Shown here: positions 42,401-51,993 of the stretch, piece after piece
Position numbering within the stretch: the first letter of the stretch is position 1
Layout: every line of letters starts with the position of its first letter
Origin: Pseudomonas xantholysinigenes
GTDB taxonomy: Bacteria > Pseudomonadota > Gammaproteobacteria > Pseudomonadales > Pseudomonadaceae
Length of the DNA stretch: 64,000 bases
Direction: 5' to 3'
Assembly: GCF_014268885.2 (NCBI RefSeq)
Contig: NZ_CP077095.1
Coordinates: 2,609,501 to 2,673,500, forward strand
Made by a program: the position numbers and the translations under genes
The notes under the pieces: model-generated
The model's database searches: none
What the model saw: only the letters and a program-made list of their open reading frames with translations
What the model was told of the DNA's origin: nothing

Positions 42401-45400
42401 CCAGCAGCCGTCTGCAACTCGATGGCCAGTTGCGCGGATACGGCAGCGGCGCGGCGGGCACCCTCGACATCCGTGGGGGGCGGGTACAGATCGGCGGCGT
42501 GCCCGAGGCCGGGGCAGGGGTCTACCTGGATGCCGACTTCTTCGACCTGGGCTTTGCCCACTACCGTGTGCGGGGTGCCAGCAGCCTGACCGTGGCGCCT
42601 GGCAGCCAGATCCAGGTGCGGCGGCCCGTGCAGCTGCTCGACGCCAGCCTGCCGCTGGACCGTCAGGCGCAGCCGTGGCTGGCGCCGCTGATGCAGGAGG
42701 ACGCGGTCAAGGGGCAACTGGGCCAGCGCGCCGGGGCCAGCCTGACCCTGGCGGCGGGGGATGTGCTGCTGGACAAGGCCGGGCGCGAAGCAGCGGTGCT
42801 GGACATCGGCCGGGGGGCCTCGATCACGGTCGATCCGCGTCAGTCGATCCGCCTGACCAGCACCGCGCAACTGACCCTGGAAGGCAGCCTGCACGCGGCG
42901 GGTGGCCAGGTCAGCCTGTTGCAGGAGCGTCCCGCGCTGGCCATCAGCGGCATCGGCGAAGCGCCGCACCAGCGCGCGATCCGTCTGGGCGACGAGGCCC
43001 TGATCGATGTCGCCGGCCGCGCCTACACCGCACTGGATAGCCAGGGCCGGCGCTATGGGCGGGTCGACGACGGTGGCAGCATTGTCATCGGCGGCACGCT
43101 CGACCAGGCCAAGGGCATCAGCGACGCGGCGGACCTGTTCGTCGACCTGGCCCGAGGCTCGCGGTTGCGCGCGGACGGCGCCGAGGCGACCCTGGACATT
43201 CGTGGCCAGGGGCCGCTGTCGTTGGCCAGTGCCGGTGGCAGTATCAGCCTGGCGTCAAACAACGGCTTGCGCCTGCTCGGTGACTTCAGCGCCGCGGCCG
43301 GTGGCGTCGGCGCGGCTGCCGGTAGCCTGGCGGTGGCGCTGGACACCGGGCTGTACCTGAACAACGGCCTGGCCGCCGAACTGCTGGCCCCGCGCGAGCT
43401 GGTCCTGGGCCAGCAACGTGACGAGCCCGGCCAGCAGGCGCTGGCCTACGGCCAGGGTCGGCTCAGCGTCGAGCAGATCCAGGCCGGCGGTTTCGCCAGC
43501 CTGGCGCTGCTCAGTGACGGCGTGCTGGCATTCGCCGGTGATCTCGACCTGGCCATGGCCCAGGACATCCGCCTGTACACCGGCTCGCTGGTGCTGGCCG
43601 AGAGTGCCGCCCGCGACAGCCAGGTACGCCTGCGGGCGCCCTACGTGCGCCTGGCCGGCAGCATGCACCACAACACCGACACGGCGACCCGACCGACCAT
43701 CAAGGGCGGCATGTCGCAGCGCGACAGCGCGGCGCTGCTGCAGGTCGAGGCGAACTTGCTCGACCTGCGCGACCCGCTGACCCTCGGCGCCCATGGCCGC
43801 CTCGACCTCAAGGGCCTGCCGCCCTTGACCTTCGATCGCCGTGGCTTCGCCCTGGGCCGGTTGCGCAGCGAAGGCGACATTCGCTTGCTGGGCTCCAGCG
43901 ACACGGTTATCAGCGACCGTGGACGGCTGTCGAGCAACGCCGACCTCGAGCTGTTGGCCGCGCAGATTTACCCGGTCACCGGCGCCTATGGCGCCATCGA
44001 GGTTGGCCTGGATGCGACCCTGCGCATTGGCCGGGTCGGTACTGGCCTGCCGGCGACGCCGCATTCGGTGTTTGGCCGCATCAGCCTGGTGGGTGGCAGC
44101 GTCGAGCAGGGCGGGGTGGTGCGCGCGCCGCTGGGCCTGGTGGCGCTGGGCAGCGAGCAGCGCAGCCAGGACGGCGATGTGCGACAGCTGCGCCTGCTGC
44201 CGGGCAGCATCACCTCGGTGAGCGGCGCAGGCTTGCTGATGCCTTATGGCGGCACGGTCGACGGCCTGAGCTACCTGTATGGCGGCAAGGCGGTCAGCCT
44301 GATCGGCGCCGCGGGCGACATCACCCAGGGCATCATGCTCGGTGGGCGCCAGGTTGAGGTGCAAGCCGGGGCCTTGCTGGACCTGTCCGGCGGTGGCCAA
44401 CTGCTGGGCGCAGGCTTCGTGTCCGGGCGCGGCGGCTCCACCGATGCCCGCTACCACCCGTTGATGCAGTTGGACGCTTCGGGCCGGCTGCTGCTGCCGA
44501 CGCTGGCGAGCAACCCGGTGTACGCCATCGTGCCCGGCCTGGCCCAGGACTACGCGCCGCTGGCCGGTGCCTCTGGCGCGGCGGATCCGGCGATCGGCCA
44601 GCGCATTACCCTCGACCACGGCATCCCGGGCCTGGCCGCCGGCACCTATACCCTGATGCCGGCCAGCTATGCCTTGCTGCCCGGCGCCTATCGGGTTGAG
44701 CTCAACGGCCTGGCGGCGCCAGGCCAGGCCGGCGCCAGCGTGGCCATGCGCAATGGCTCCTGGACCACCTCCGGCAGCCTGTCGGTGGCCAACACCGGCG
44801 TCCGCCAGCCGTTGTCCAGCCAGGTCATCCTCACGGCCGGCGATACCCTGCGGCGCTATTCGCAGTACAACGAAACCAGCTATGCCCAGTTCGTCGCGGC
44901 CGATGCCGCGGCCAAGGGCGTGCCGCGCGCGGCGATCGAGGCCGACGGCAAATGGCTGACCTTGCGCCTGCGGCCCAACGACGATCCGGCCAGCACTTTC
45001 AGCTTTGCCGGCCAGGCGCACTTCGCCGCCAGCCAGGGCGCGCGTGCCGGCAGCGCCACGGTGCTCGGCGCCAGCGCCCTGGAAATCCTCGGGCCAGGGG
45101 CGAGCGGCAGCCTGCCCGGCGACAGCGCGACCCGCCTCTATGCCAGCGAGCTGAACGCGCTGAAGGCGCCGAGCCTGAGCATCGGCGCACGGCCAGAGGT
45201 GGTCTATGGCCAAGGCGGCAACAAGGTCAGCCTGAACGACAACACCACCTCGATCTACTTGCGCTCCGGCGCCGAACTGCGTGCGGCGCAGGTGCTGCTC
45301 GCCACCAGCAGCGGCAACGGCGGCATCGTGGTCGAGCAGGGCGCCGGCATTGTCACCCTCGGCCAAGGCCAGGTGCCGTACGACGCCAATGACGGGTTCT

Positions 45401-48400
45401 TCATCGACACCAACCAGCATGGCCTGCTGGCCGTTTCCAATGGCCGCCTGGATGTATTGCCGGCGGTGTCCGGGTCGCTGTTCGGCCCTGGCAGCATCCT
45501 GATCGGCGAGTGCCCCAGCGGCAACTGCCAGGGCACCACCCGGCTGTACTCCGAAGGCTCGCTGTTCGCCGCCACCGACAAGACCTTCAGCCTCGCCGAA
45601 CAGGCCCGGTTCGGCACCCGGCATCTCGGCCTGGCGGTGGGCCGGATCAACGTCGGCTCCGCCGAGGCCCTGGCCAGCGCGGCGGCGGCCGGGGTGCTGG
45701 GCAGTGGCCTGACCTTGAACCAGAGCGTGCTCGACCGCCTGCTCAGCGGCGACAGTGGCGGCGGGGTGCCAGCGTTGGAGACCTTGACCCTGTCGGCGGC
45801 CGATTCGTTGAATTTCTTCGGCGCCGCAGTGCTCGACACCTACGATGCCCAGACCGGCAAGAGCCGCCTGCGCGACCTGGTGCTGGGCAGCCCGGCGATC
45901 CATGGCCTGGGCACGGCCGGCGAGCATGCCGTGCTGCGCACCGACAGCCTGATCTGGAACGGTGCCCGCAACAGCGCGGGGGCGCCGATCGCCGGTGGCG
46001 CGGGCAGTGGCGATGGGGTACTGGATATCCAGGTCGGCAGCCTGACCTTCGGCTATGGCGCCAACAGCCAGCCGGACGGCAGCGCCGACATGGCCCGGCA
46101 GATCCTCGGTTTCAGCCAGGTCAACCTGCTGGCCAGCCGGCAGATCAGCGCCAACCATAAAGGCAGCCTGCAGGTACACCACCGGCGCGGCGCCTACCAG
46201 GCCGACGGCACGTTCGCCTACAGTGGCGGCAACCTGCTGGTGAGCACACCGTTGTGGACCGGCGCCAGCGGCTCGGTCAACCGGATCAGCGCTGGTGGCG
46301 AACTGCGTGTGCTGGCCGGCGGCACGGCGCTGGCCAGTGGGCGCGACAGCCTCGGCGCGGAGCTGGCCCTGAGCGGCCAGCGGGTGCTGGTCGACGGCAC
46401 CTTCAGCCTACCCAGCGGCAAGTTGACCCTGGACGCAGAGCAGGATCTGGTGGTGGGCGGGCAGGCGCGCCTGGACCTCGCCGGCCGGGCGCTGACCTTC
46501 AATGATGTAACCCAGTACAGCTGGGGTGGCGATCTGAATCTGCGCAGCCAGCGCGGCGACATCCGCCAGGCGGCCGGCGCACAGGTGGACCTCAGCGCCC
46601 GCAACAACCGCGCCGGGCGCTTGAGCGCCATCGCCCTGGGCGAGCAGGCCGGGCGCATCGAGCTGCTGGGGCACAACCTCGGCGGTGCCAGCGGCAGCTA
46701 CAACGCCGGCGGCACCTGGGTGCCGTATGCCCAAGGGACGCTGGACATGCGGGCCCAGGTCATCGACGACTTCAGCGGGCTGAACCTGCGCCTGAACCGC
46801 GACGAAATGGTCGGCGCGCGCAGTTTCCAGATCAAGCAGGGTGATCTGCTGCTCGGCAATGAACTCAAGGCCCATGACATCAGCCTGTCCCTGGACAATG
46901 GCCGGCTCACCGTCGATGGTCGCGTCGATGCCAGCGGCGAACAGGTCGGCAGTATTCGCCTGGCGGCCAAGCGTGGCTTGACGGTGACCGGCAATGGCCA
47001 GCTCGACGCCCACGGCAGCGTGCTGCGGGTCGACAGCCGGGGCGCGCTGATCGAGGCGCCGAACCGGGCGCTGATCGAGTTGAGCAGTGGTGAAGGGCCG
47101 CTGGTCCTGGGCAATGGCGCAACCTTCGACCTGCGCCACGGCACCGCCGCCCAAAGCCCCACTGGCCGGCCGCTGGGCACCTTGCAGCTGAGCGCTCCAC
47201 GCCTGGGCGGTGATATTGCCGGCGACATCGCCATCCAGGCCAGCGGCGCGCTGAACATCCTCGGCGCCCGCAGCATCGCCGTGGTCGGCAACCAGCGCTA
47301 CACCGATGCCGCCGACCGTGGCACCGGGGCCAGCGGTCGCCCGGTGCAGGCCATCGACCAGGACTACCTCAACGCCAAGCACCAACGCAGCGAGCTGTTC
47401 ATCAACGCGGCCTTGAACAACCACGACCTGCTCGACAACCGCCTGGCGGGGCTGACCCGCACGGCCTATGCCCAGGCTTTGCACCTGCGCCCAGGCGTGG
47501 AAATCGCCACCCGTGACAGCACCACCGACCTGGTGGTGCAGGGCGACCTGAACCTGTCCGAGCACCGCTATGCCAGCCTCAACCCCAATACCCAGAAAAC
47601 CTCGACGCCAGGTTCGGGCGAGGTGGGCAACCTGGTGCTGCGTGCCGGTGGCAACCTGGAAATCTACGGCAGCATCAGCGACGGCTTCGCACCGCCCGAA
47701 CCGATCAGCGGCGAGACGCGCATGGACGGCCGTGGCTGGTTGCTGCTGCCGGGCAAACAACCCTTCGACAGCGACCTGGTGATCCCCCGCAGCGGTGTGG
47801 AACTGGCCGAAGGCACGCGCTTCCCCGCAGGCAGCGTGCTCAATTTCGACCTGCCGTTCAGCGAAGCCACCTTACCCGCGCAGACCCGCCTGCCGGCCTC
47901 CCTGCGTCTGGCCAGCGCCCTGACCCTGCCCGCTGGCACCGTGCTGGAAGCGACGATCCACGACGGCCAGGGCAACCTGTTGTATGCCGCGGGCACCTTG
48001 CTCAAAGAGGCGGTCACCCTGGCGGTGGGTAGCGAACTGGGCGCCGGTAGCCGGCTGCCAGTGGCCACCCAGGTTCAAGGCGGGACCTGGACCAAGGGCG
48101 TGGCGCTGCCCGAAGGCGGGCTCAGCCAGCGCGGCGCGTTGCCATTGGCCATTGGCGCGCGGCTCCCCGCCGGGACCGATGTGAAGCTGGCCGAGGGTAC
48201 CGACCTGATCGAACTGCGACCCAGGGTCGACGGCCAGCAAGGTCGCAACTGGGCCCTGGCGCAGATGCTGCCGGCCGGTTCGCAGTCCTGGTCGATGCGC
48301 CTGGTGGCGGGCGCCGACCTGGACGCCGCCGACAGTCGCCTGACCCGTCCGGAGCCGGATGCCGGCCTGCTGCGCCTGGCCGACCAGCACTACCTGGCCG

Positions 48401-51400
48401 GCCAGGTCAAGACCGGTGGCGGCGTGCCGACACCAGGCACCGGCTTGGTCTGGGCGCCGGACAACGGCGCCGGGCTCGAGCCGGGTTCGCCGGTGACCGA
48501 AGACCAGTTGGCGCTGTGCCAACTGGTGCCGGACTGGTGCATGCCGGCGCCGGTGAAGAAAATCATCGTCTGGGCGCCAGACAATGGTGCCGGCTTCGAG
48601 CCGGGCACACCGGTGGGCGAGGATCAGCTGATGTACTGCCAGTGGCTGCCCGACTGGTGCGTCGAGGTCGACGATCCGGGCCCGAAGCCGGACCCTGAGC
48701 GCATCGTGGTGACGCCCACCACCCAGCTGTTCAGCGTGCTGCGCACCGGTACCGGCGACCTGGAGCTGATCAGCGCCGGCGACTGGCGCATGGATTCGCT
48801 GTACGGGGTCTATACCGCCGGCACCCCGGCGGCGCCACTACTGGTGGAGGGCCGCGACCCGTACCTGATGGTCCGTGGCCGGCAAAGCGACGGTAGCCTG
48901 CTTGGCGCCTCCGGGGCGGACTACGAGGCGGTGACGGCCGAGCAGTTCCGCACCTGGTATCCCGAGCAGGGCGGCAACCTGCGCATCGAGGCCGGCGGCA
49001 ACCTCAGCGGCAACCTGCTCGCCAGCAAGGACTCGCCACAAGGTGTGCGGGCGCAAAAGGCCTCGGCGGCCGCTGGCAGCTGGTTGTGGCGGCAGAGCCA
49101 GGGGGCCTCGCTGGCCGCCTGGGGGATCAATTTCGGCACTTATACAGCCGACACCGCCTTTGAACCGGTGGCGCCTTGGCTGGTGGGCTTCACCGGCATC
49201 GGCACGCTGGGCGGTGGCAACCTGGCGGTGACGGTGGCAGGCGCTGCTGGGGTGCAACAAGCCAGCAACGCGGTCTATGCCGACGTCGAGCGCAGCCAGG
49301 GCCTCAACCTGGTGGTGGCCAGCAGTGGTCGGGTAGGGGCGGATGGGGTGTTGCGCCAGACGGGCGGCGGCGACCTGCAGCTGCGTGTCGGCGCCGGCCT
49401 GAACCCAGGCCTTGCCGCCGTCGAGGCGGCGAAGGCCGACCTCGACCTGGGCGGTGTGCTGGTCAACCTGCGCGGTGGCGTGAACATCGAGGCCGGCAGC
49501 ATCGGCAGTGCCCTGGAGGTCTACGGCAACGTTGCCGCCCAACAGGACAACAGTGAGTCGCGGGCCTACGACCCTTATCGCGCCACCCGCGCCAGCGCCT
49601 TGGGCGGCCTGACCTTGCTGCCGGGCGACAGCGCCGTGCGGGTCCAGACCCTTGGCGACCTGGTGCTGCAGGGCGTGGGTGACCCAGGCCGGCTGCCGCA
49701 ATACGACAGCCAACCGTTCACCGCCGACGATGGCAGTGCCTATGCCCGTGGCAGCAATAGTTGGTTCAGCCTGTGGCGGCCAAGCAGCGCGGTCGAGCTG
49801 CTCAGCGCCGGCGGCAACCTGGTGCCGATCCAGGCGGGGGTGAACATCAATGAAAGCCTCAACCTGCCAACCTACGGTGGGCGTTACTTCTACCCGACCG
49901 TGCTGCATGCCGCCGCGCTGAGCGGCAGCCTGTACTACGGCAACTCGGCCCAGCCGCAACTGACCGGCAGCACGACCCTGTCACTGATGCTGGCGCCCTC
50001 GGCGAATACCTCGTTGCAGCTGCTGGCCGGCGATTCGATCTATGCCGGCGGCTACGTGGTCAGCCAGGCCGGTACCGACAGCTCGCCGATTGCCACCCCC
50101 GAGCGCCCGGCGTTCCTCGGCACACCGGGCAATGGCCGTCCGGGGGCCAACAACCTCAGCGGTGACTTGCCGGCCGCAGCCGATCAGTTCCCGCTGTACA
50201 GCTTCGGGCTCAACAGTTATTCGGCCAATGGTCCGGGGCCACTGGCACCCGCGCGCTTCTATGCCCTGGACGGCGATATCGTCGGTTTCAATACCGGCGA
50301 ACTCATTCGTTTCACCACCAGCGGGCTGACGCTCTACCAGGGTGGTGGTGCGGTGCGGGTGATGGCGGGCCGCGACATCGTCAACGCCGGCATGCCGCTG
50401 GGGGGGCGGCGCTATGCCGCCGCGGAGTTGGCCCACGGGCGCTTCGGTGGCGCCAACGATGCACTGTCCAGCGGTAACCTGATCATCCACAGCGACCGCA
50501 ACGATGTGTCGCTGATCAGCGCGGGTCGCGATATTCGGCTTAGCACCTTCAACATCGCCGGCCCTGGCCTGCTCGAGGTGGTGGCCGGGCGCAACCTGTA
50601 CCAGGCAGGGCAAGGCGTGGGCTCGGCCTACCAGGAGGCGGCGATCACCAGCCTAGGCCGTGTGGGGGGCGCTGGCAGCGGCAACGATGGCGCCGCGATC
50701 GCGGTGATTGTCGGTGCCGGCAAGGCGGGCCCGGACTACACCGGGTTGCTGCGGCGTTACCTCGATCCGGCGCGCTTGCTGGCGCCGGGCTCTTCGCTGG
50801 AGGCCAACCCGGAGAAGGTCGCCAAGGTCTACGACCAGGCACTGTCGGAGTGGCTGAGCGAGCGTTTTGCCTTCGAGGGCGACGAGCAGGCGGCGCTCGC
50901 CTTGTTCGCCACGCTACCGAGCGAACAGCAACGCCAGTTCGCCCGGCAGATCTACTTCGCCGAGTTGCGCGAAGGCGGGCGCGAGTACAACGATGCCAGC
51001 GGCCCGCGCAGCGGCAGCTACCTGCGAGGCCGGCAAGCCATCGCCGCGCTGTTCCCGGACCGCGATGTGGCGGGCAACCCGATCAGCTACAGCGGCAACG
51101 CTACCTTCTATGGCGGCGCCGGCATCCACACCGACTTCGGTGGTGGCATCCAGGTGCTTACCCCGGGTGGCCAGCAGGTATTCGGCATCGAGGGCGAGGC
51201 CCCACCTGCAACGGCGGGGGTGATCACCCAGGGCAGCGGCGATATCCAGTTGTATGCCCAGGGCAGCATCCTGCTTGGCCAGAGCCGGATCATGACCACG
51301 TTCGGCGGCTCGATCCTTGGCTGGTCGGCCAGCGGCGACATCAACGCCGGGCGCGGCTCGAAGACCACCGTGGTCTATACCCCGCCCAAGCGCACCTATG

Positions 51401-51936
51401 ACCTGTGGGGCAACGTCGGCCTGGCGCCGAGCGTGCCGAGCACCGGTGCCGGCATCGCCACGCTCAACCCGATCGCCGAGGTGCCGCCAGGGGATATCGA
51501 CCTGATTGCGCCATTGGGCACCATCGACGCCGGCGAAGCGGGGATCCGCGTGTCGGGCAACGTCAATATCGCCGCTTTGCAGGTGGTCAATGCCGCCAAC
51601 ATCCAGGTCCAGGGCGATGCCAAGGGCATGCCGGTGGTGGCGGCGGTGAACACCGGCGCCATTGCCTCGGCCAGCGCCGCGGCGTCGTCGGCGACCCAGG
51701 CCGCCGAGGAGGCCGGGCGCCAGCAGCAGGCGGCGGCCCGGCAGCGCCAGCCGTCGGTGATCACCGTGCAGGTGCTGGGCTTTGGCGGTGAACGGCTGGT
51801 GCCGGGGCAGGACGGGGCGAGCCTGAACCCGCAGTACAACCGGCAGAGCCCGGTGCAGGTACTGGGGGCCGGGGCGCTGGATGAGCGGGCCAAGGCGCAG
51901 TTGACCGAGGAGGAGCGGGGCAACCTGTTGCTGTGA
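39478..51936 (+). CDS. pdtA: Giant TpsA adhesin/exoprotein of the Pdt two-partner system
   Basis: This 4152-residue filamentous-haemagglutinin-type protein is the likely cargo of the PdtB transporter at 13529. An extended signal region (basic residues, then LAQAIALLMLAGSAHA) precedes the TPS secretion domain (about residues 145-290) with QVRIEQTSDKAILNWETFNV and NRNGVVFN, a variant of the usual NPNGI motif. A very long beta-helix rich in Gly, Ser, Leu, Asp and Gln follows. Cys residues are rare: GECPSGNC near residue 2011 and two CX6C pairs near 3015-3061. The C-terminal part carries a FhaB-type DUF3739-like region and ends in LTEEERGNLLL. The ATG at 39478 has AAGGAA upstream; longer reading to 39370 has no ribosome site. 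Length is close to PdtA of P. aeruginosa (about 4.2 thousand residues). Confidence 0.88.
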   Translation: MSRGKPQPAFPAPAVQRRSQAAGSEPLRLKPLAQAIALLMLAGSAHAAQPFSAGWFAAKGASTAPSAGGAGAGGLAQPGSPPPLAQQQRLNQQFQRSVGNLNNTVAAIAAQQAAQAKGRTLAQVQPQLVPNGLGEGGLKVDDNPLTQGWLNAKAPTQTQVGGKTQVRIEQTSDKAILNWETFNVGRDTTVTFDQQAQWAVLNRVNDPHARPSQIHGQIEAAGTVMLVNRNGVVFNGTSQVNVRNLVAAAAQVSDEQFSQRGLYVDNSGSQATFVNAGGKVVVERGAQIQTRAAATSTSGGGYVLLLGSEVDNDGQIVTAKGQATLAAGDDFYIRRGQGTEANQYATTRGNEVASSLRAGSTAGRVANSGLIQASGGDITLTGHQVQQDGVALASTAVDRRGSIHLLNAANDATGSVSFGQGSVTAVLLEDSSALDSQREAARQTVAAGRGNLTTGHFDNLSTVADRPEQSRIEVVSGGTVHFQDGSLTLATGGQVAVSAGRRSLLDDGARLDVAGALGVKVAMESNTIKINVQGNEQRDAAGNRDKGGLINRDVWVDVRELVHVAAGVNGYASDRWYTAGGLLEVAGYLGTRNHGVGEWMAQGGTVTFTGQDLVTRAGAEINLSGGTLAVQDGVIRQSWLRGVDGRLYELSKAPGDLLYTGLYQGFEDSSARWNQTRLFYNPLIAPQQRLEQGYTVGRDAGSLVVATQAALLDGQLIGQTWQDERQVKAPVAGLDGYKQAHTARAQGAQLVIGQQSPVYLASSKDIGAGLNPVLREVLLGRDSGGASANVTLQAPLADERRGRLLLDTDLLNGFALGGLTVAASERVQVEGQLRLADGGQLALHGPQVVVNADLTAQGGSIHLGNVVQQVSGGNGLAEMALATPAGLRAQVRVGEGVRLDVSGVRSDLDQAGARAWRHAGSLALRSSGDVLLGTGSVLDASGGVTRREGARLLGGDGGNITLQTAFPGQDGGSDASSRLQLDGQLRGYGSGAAGTLDIRGGRVQIGGVPEAGAGVYLDADFFDLGFAHYRVRGASSLTVAPGSQIQVRRPVQLLDASLPLDRQAQPWLAPLMQEDAVKGQLGQRAGASLTLAAGDVLLDKAGREAAVLDIGRGASITVDPRQSIRLTSTAQLTLEGSLHAAGGQVSLLQERPALAISGIGEAPHQRAIRLGDEALIDVAGRAYTALDSQGRRYGRVDDGGSIVIGGTLDQAKGISDAADLFVDLARGSRLRADGAEATLDIRGQGPLSLASAGGSISLASNNGLRLLGDFSAAAGGVGAAAGSLAVALDTGLYLNNGLAAELLAPRELVLGQQRDEPGQQALAYGQGRLSVEQIQAGGFASLALLSDGVLAFAGDLDLAMAQDIRLYTGSLVLAESAARDSQVRLRAPYVRLAGSMHHNTDTATRPTIKGGMSQRDSAALLQVEANLLDLRDPLTLGAHGRLDLKGLPPLTFDRRGFALGRLRSEGDIRLLGSSDTVISDRGRLSSNADLELLAAQIYPVTGAYGAIEVGLDATLRIGRVGTGLPATPHSVFGRISLVGGSVEQGGVVRAPLGLVALGSEQRSQDGDVRQLRLLPGSITSVSGAGLLMPYGGTVDGLSYLYGGKAVSLIGAAGDITQGIMLGGRQVEVQAGALLDLSGGGQLLGAGFVSGRGGSTDARYHPLMQLDASGRLLLPTLASNPVYAIVPGLAQDYAPLAGASGAADPAIGQRITLDHGIPGLAAGTYTLMPASYALLPGAYRVELNGLAAPGQAGASVAMRNGSWTTSGSLSVANTGVRQPLSSQVILTAGDTLRRYSQYNETSYAQFVAADAAAKGVPRAAIEADGKWLTLRLRPNDDPASTFSFAGQAHFAASQGARAGSATVLGASALEILGPGASGSLPGDSATRLYASELNALKAPSLSIGARPEVVYGQGGNKVSLNDNTTSIYLRSGAELRAAQVLLATSSGNGGIVVEQGAGIVTLGQGQVPYDANDGFFIDTNQHGLLAVSNGRLDVLPAVSGSLFGPGSILIGECPSGNCQGTTRLYSEGSLFAATDKTFSLAEQARFGTRHLGLAVGRINVGSAEALASAAAAGVLGSGLTLNQSVLDRLLSGDSGGGVPALETLTLSAADSLNFFGAAVLDTYDAQTGKSRLRDLVLGSPAIHGLGTAGEHAVLRTDSLIWNGARNSAGAPIAGGAGSGDGVLDIQVGSLTFGYGANSQPDGSADMARQILGFSQVNLLASRQISANHKGSLQVHHRRGAYQADGTFAYSGGNLLVSTPLWTGASGSVNRISAGGELRVLAGGTALASGRDSLGAELALSGQRVLVDGTFSLPSGKLTLDAEQDLVVGGQARLDLAGRALTFNDVTQYSWGGDLNLRSQRGDIRQAAGAQVDLSARNNRAGRLSAIALGEQAGRIELLGHNLGGASGSYNAGGTWVPYAQGTLDMRAQVIDDFSGLNLRLNRDEMVGARSFQIKQGDLLLGNELKAHDISLSLDNGRLTVDGRVDASGEQVGSIRLAAKRGLTVTGNGQLDAHGSVLRVDSRGALIEAPNRALIELSSGEGPLVLGNGATFDLRHGTAAQSPTGRPLGTLQLSAPRLGGDIAGDIAIQASGALNILGARSIAVVGNQRYTDAADRGTGASGRPVQAIDQDYLNAKHQRSELFINAALNNHDLLDNRLAGLTRTAYAQALHLRPGVEIATRDSTTDLVVQGDLNLSEHRYASLNPNTQKTSTPGSGEVGNLVLRAGGNLEIYGSISDGFAPPEPISGETRMDGRGWLLLPGKQPFDSDLVIPRSGVELAEGTRFPAGSVLNFDLPFSEATLPAQTRLPASLRLASALTLPAGTVLEATIHDGQGNLLYAAGTLLKEAVTLAVGSELGAGSRLPVATQVQGGTWTKGVALPEGGLSQRGALPLAIGARLPAGTDVKLAEGTDLIELRPRVDGQQGRNWALAQMLPAGSQSWSMRLVAGADLDAADSRLTRPEPDAGLLRLADQHYLAGQVKTGGGVPTPGTGLVWAPDNGAGLEPGSPVTEDQLALCQLVPDWCMPAPVKKIIVWAPDNGAGFEPGTPVGEDQLMYCQWLPDWCVEVDDPGPKPDPERIVVTPTTQLFSVLRTGTGDLELISAGDWRMDSLYGVYTAGTPAAPLLVEGRDPYLMVRGRQSDGSLLGASGADYEAVTAEQFRTWYPEQGGNLRIEAGGNLSGNLLASKDSPQGVRAQKASAAAGSWLWRQSQGASLAAWGINFGTYTADTAFEPVAPWLVGFTGIGTLGGGNLAVTVAGAAGVQQASNAVYADVERSQGLNLVVASSGRVGADGVLRQTGGGDLQLRVGAGLNPGLAAVEAAKADLDLGGVLVNLRGGVNIEAGSIGSALEVYGNVAAQQDNSESRAYDPYRATRASALGGLTLLPGDSAVRVQTLGDLVLQGVGDPGRLPQYDSQPFTADDGSAYARGSNSWFSLWRPSSAVELLSAGGNLVPIQAGVNINESLNLPTYGGRYFYPTVLHAAALSGSLYYGNSAQPQLTGSTTLSLMLAPSANTSLQLLAGDSIYAGGYVVSQAGTDSSPIATPERPAFLGTPGNGRPGANNLSGDLPAAADQFPLYSFGLNSYSANGPGPLAPARFYALDGDIVGFNTGELIRFTTSGLTLYQGGGAVRVMAGRDIVNAGMPLGGRRYAAAELAHGRFGGANDALSSGNLIIHSDRNDVSLISAGRDIRLSTFNIAGPGLLEVVAGRNLYQAGQGVGSAYQEAAITSLGRVGGAGSGNDGAAIAVIVGAGKAGPDYTGLLRRYLDPARLLAPGSSLEANPEKVAKVYDQALSEWLSERFAFEGDEQAALALFATLPSEQQRQFARQIYFAELREGGREYNDASGPRSGSYLRGRQAIAALFPDRDVAGNPISYSGNATFYGGAGIHTDFGGGIQVLTPGGQQVFGIEGEAPPATAGVITQGSGDIQLYAQGSILLGQSRIMTTFGGSILGWSASGDINAGRGSKTTVVYTPPKRTYDLWGNVGLAPSVPSTGAGIATLNPIAEVPPGDIDLIAPLGTIDAGEAGIRVSGNVNIAALQVVNAANIQVQGDAKGMPVVAAVNTGAIASASAAASSATQAAEEAGRQQQAAARQRQPSVITVQVLGFGGERLVPGQDGASLNPQYNRQSPVQVLGAGALDERAKAQLTEEERGNLLL
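48448..48660 (+). repeat. In-frame duplicated module with CX6C pair in the adhesin
   Basis: Two 93-bp copies (48448-48540 and 48568-48660), 120 bp apart, encode VWAPDNGAG-EPG-PV-EDQL--CQ--PDWC. Each has a Cys pair spaced CX6C that could form a disulfide. The codons have diverged, so the duplication is not very recent. Confidence 0.85.
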
Positions 51937-51993
51937 GGGTGTAGAGCATGGTTTGAAGCCTGTGGGAGCCAACGACTAAAGCTAGCGCGATCC

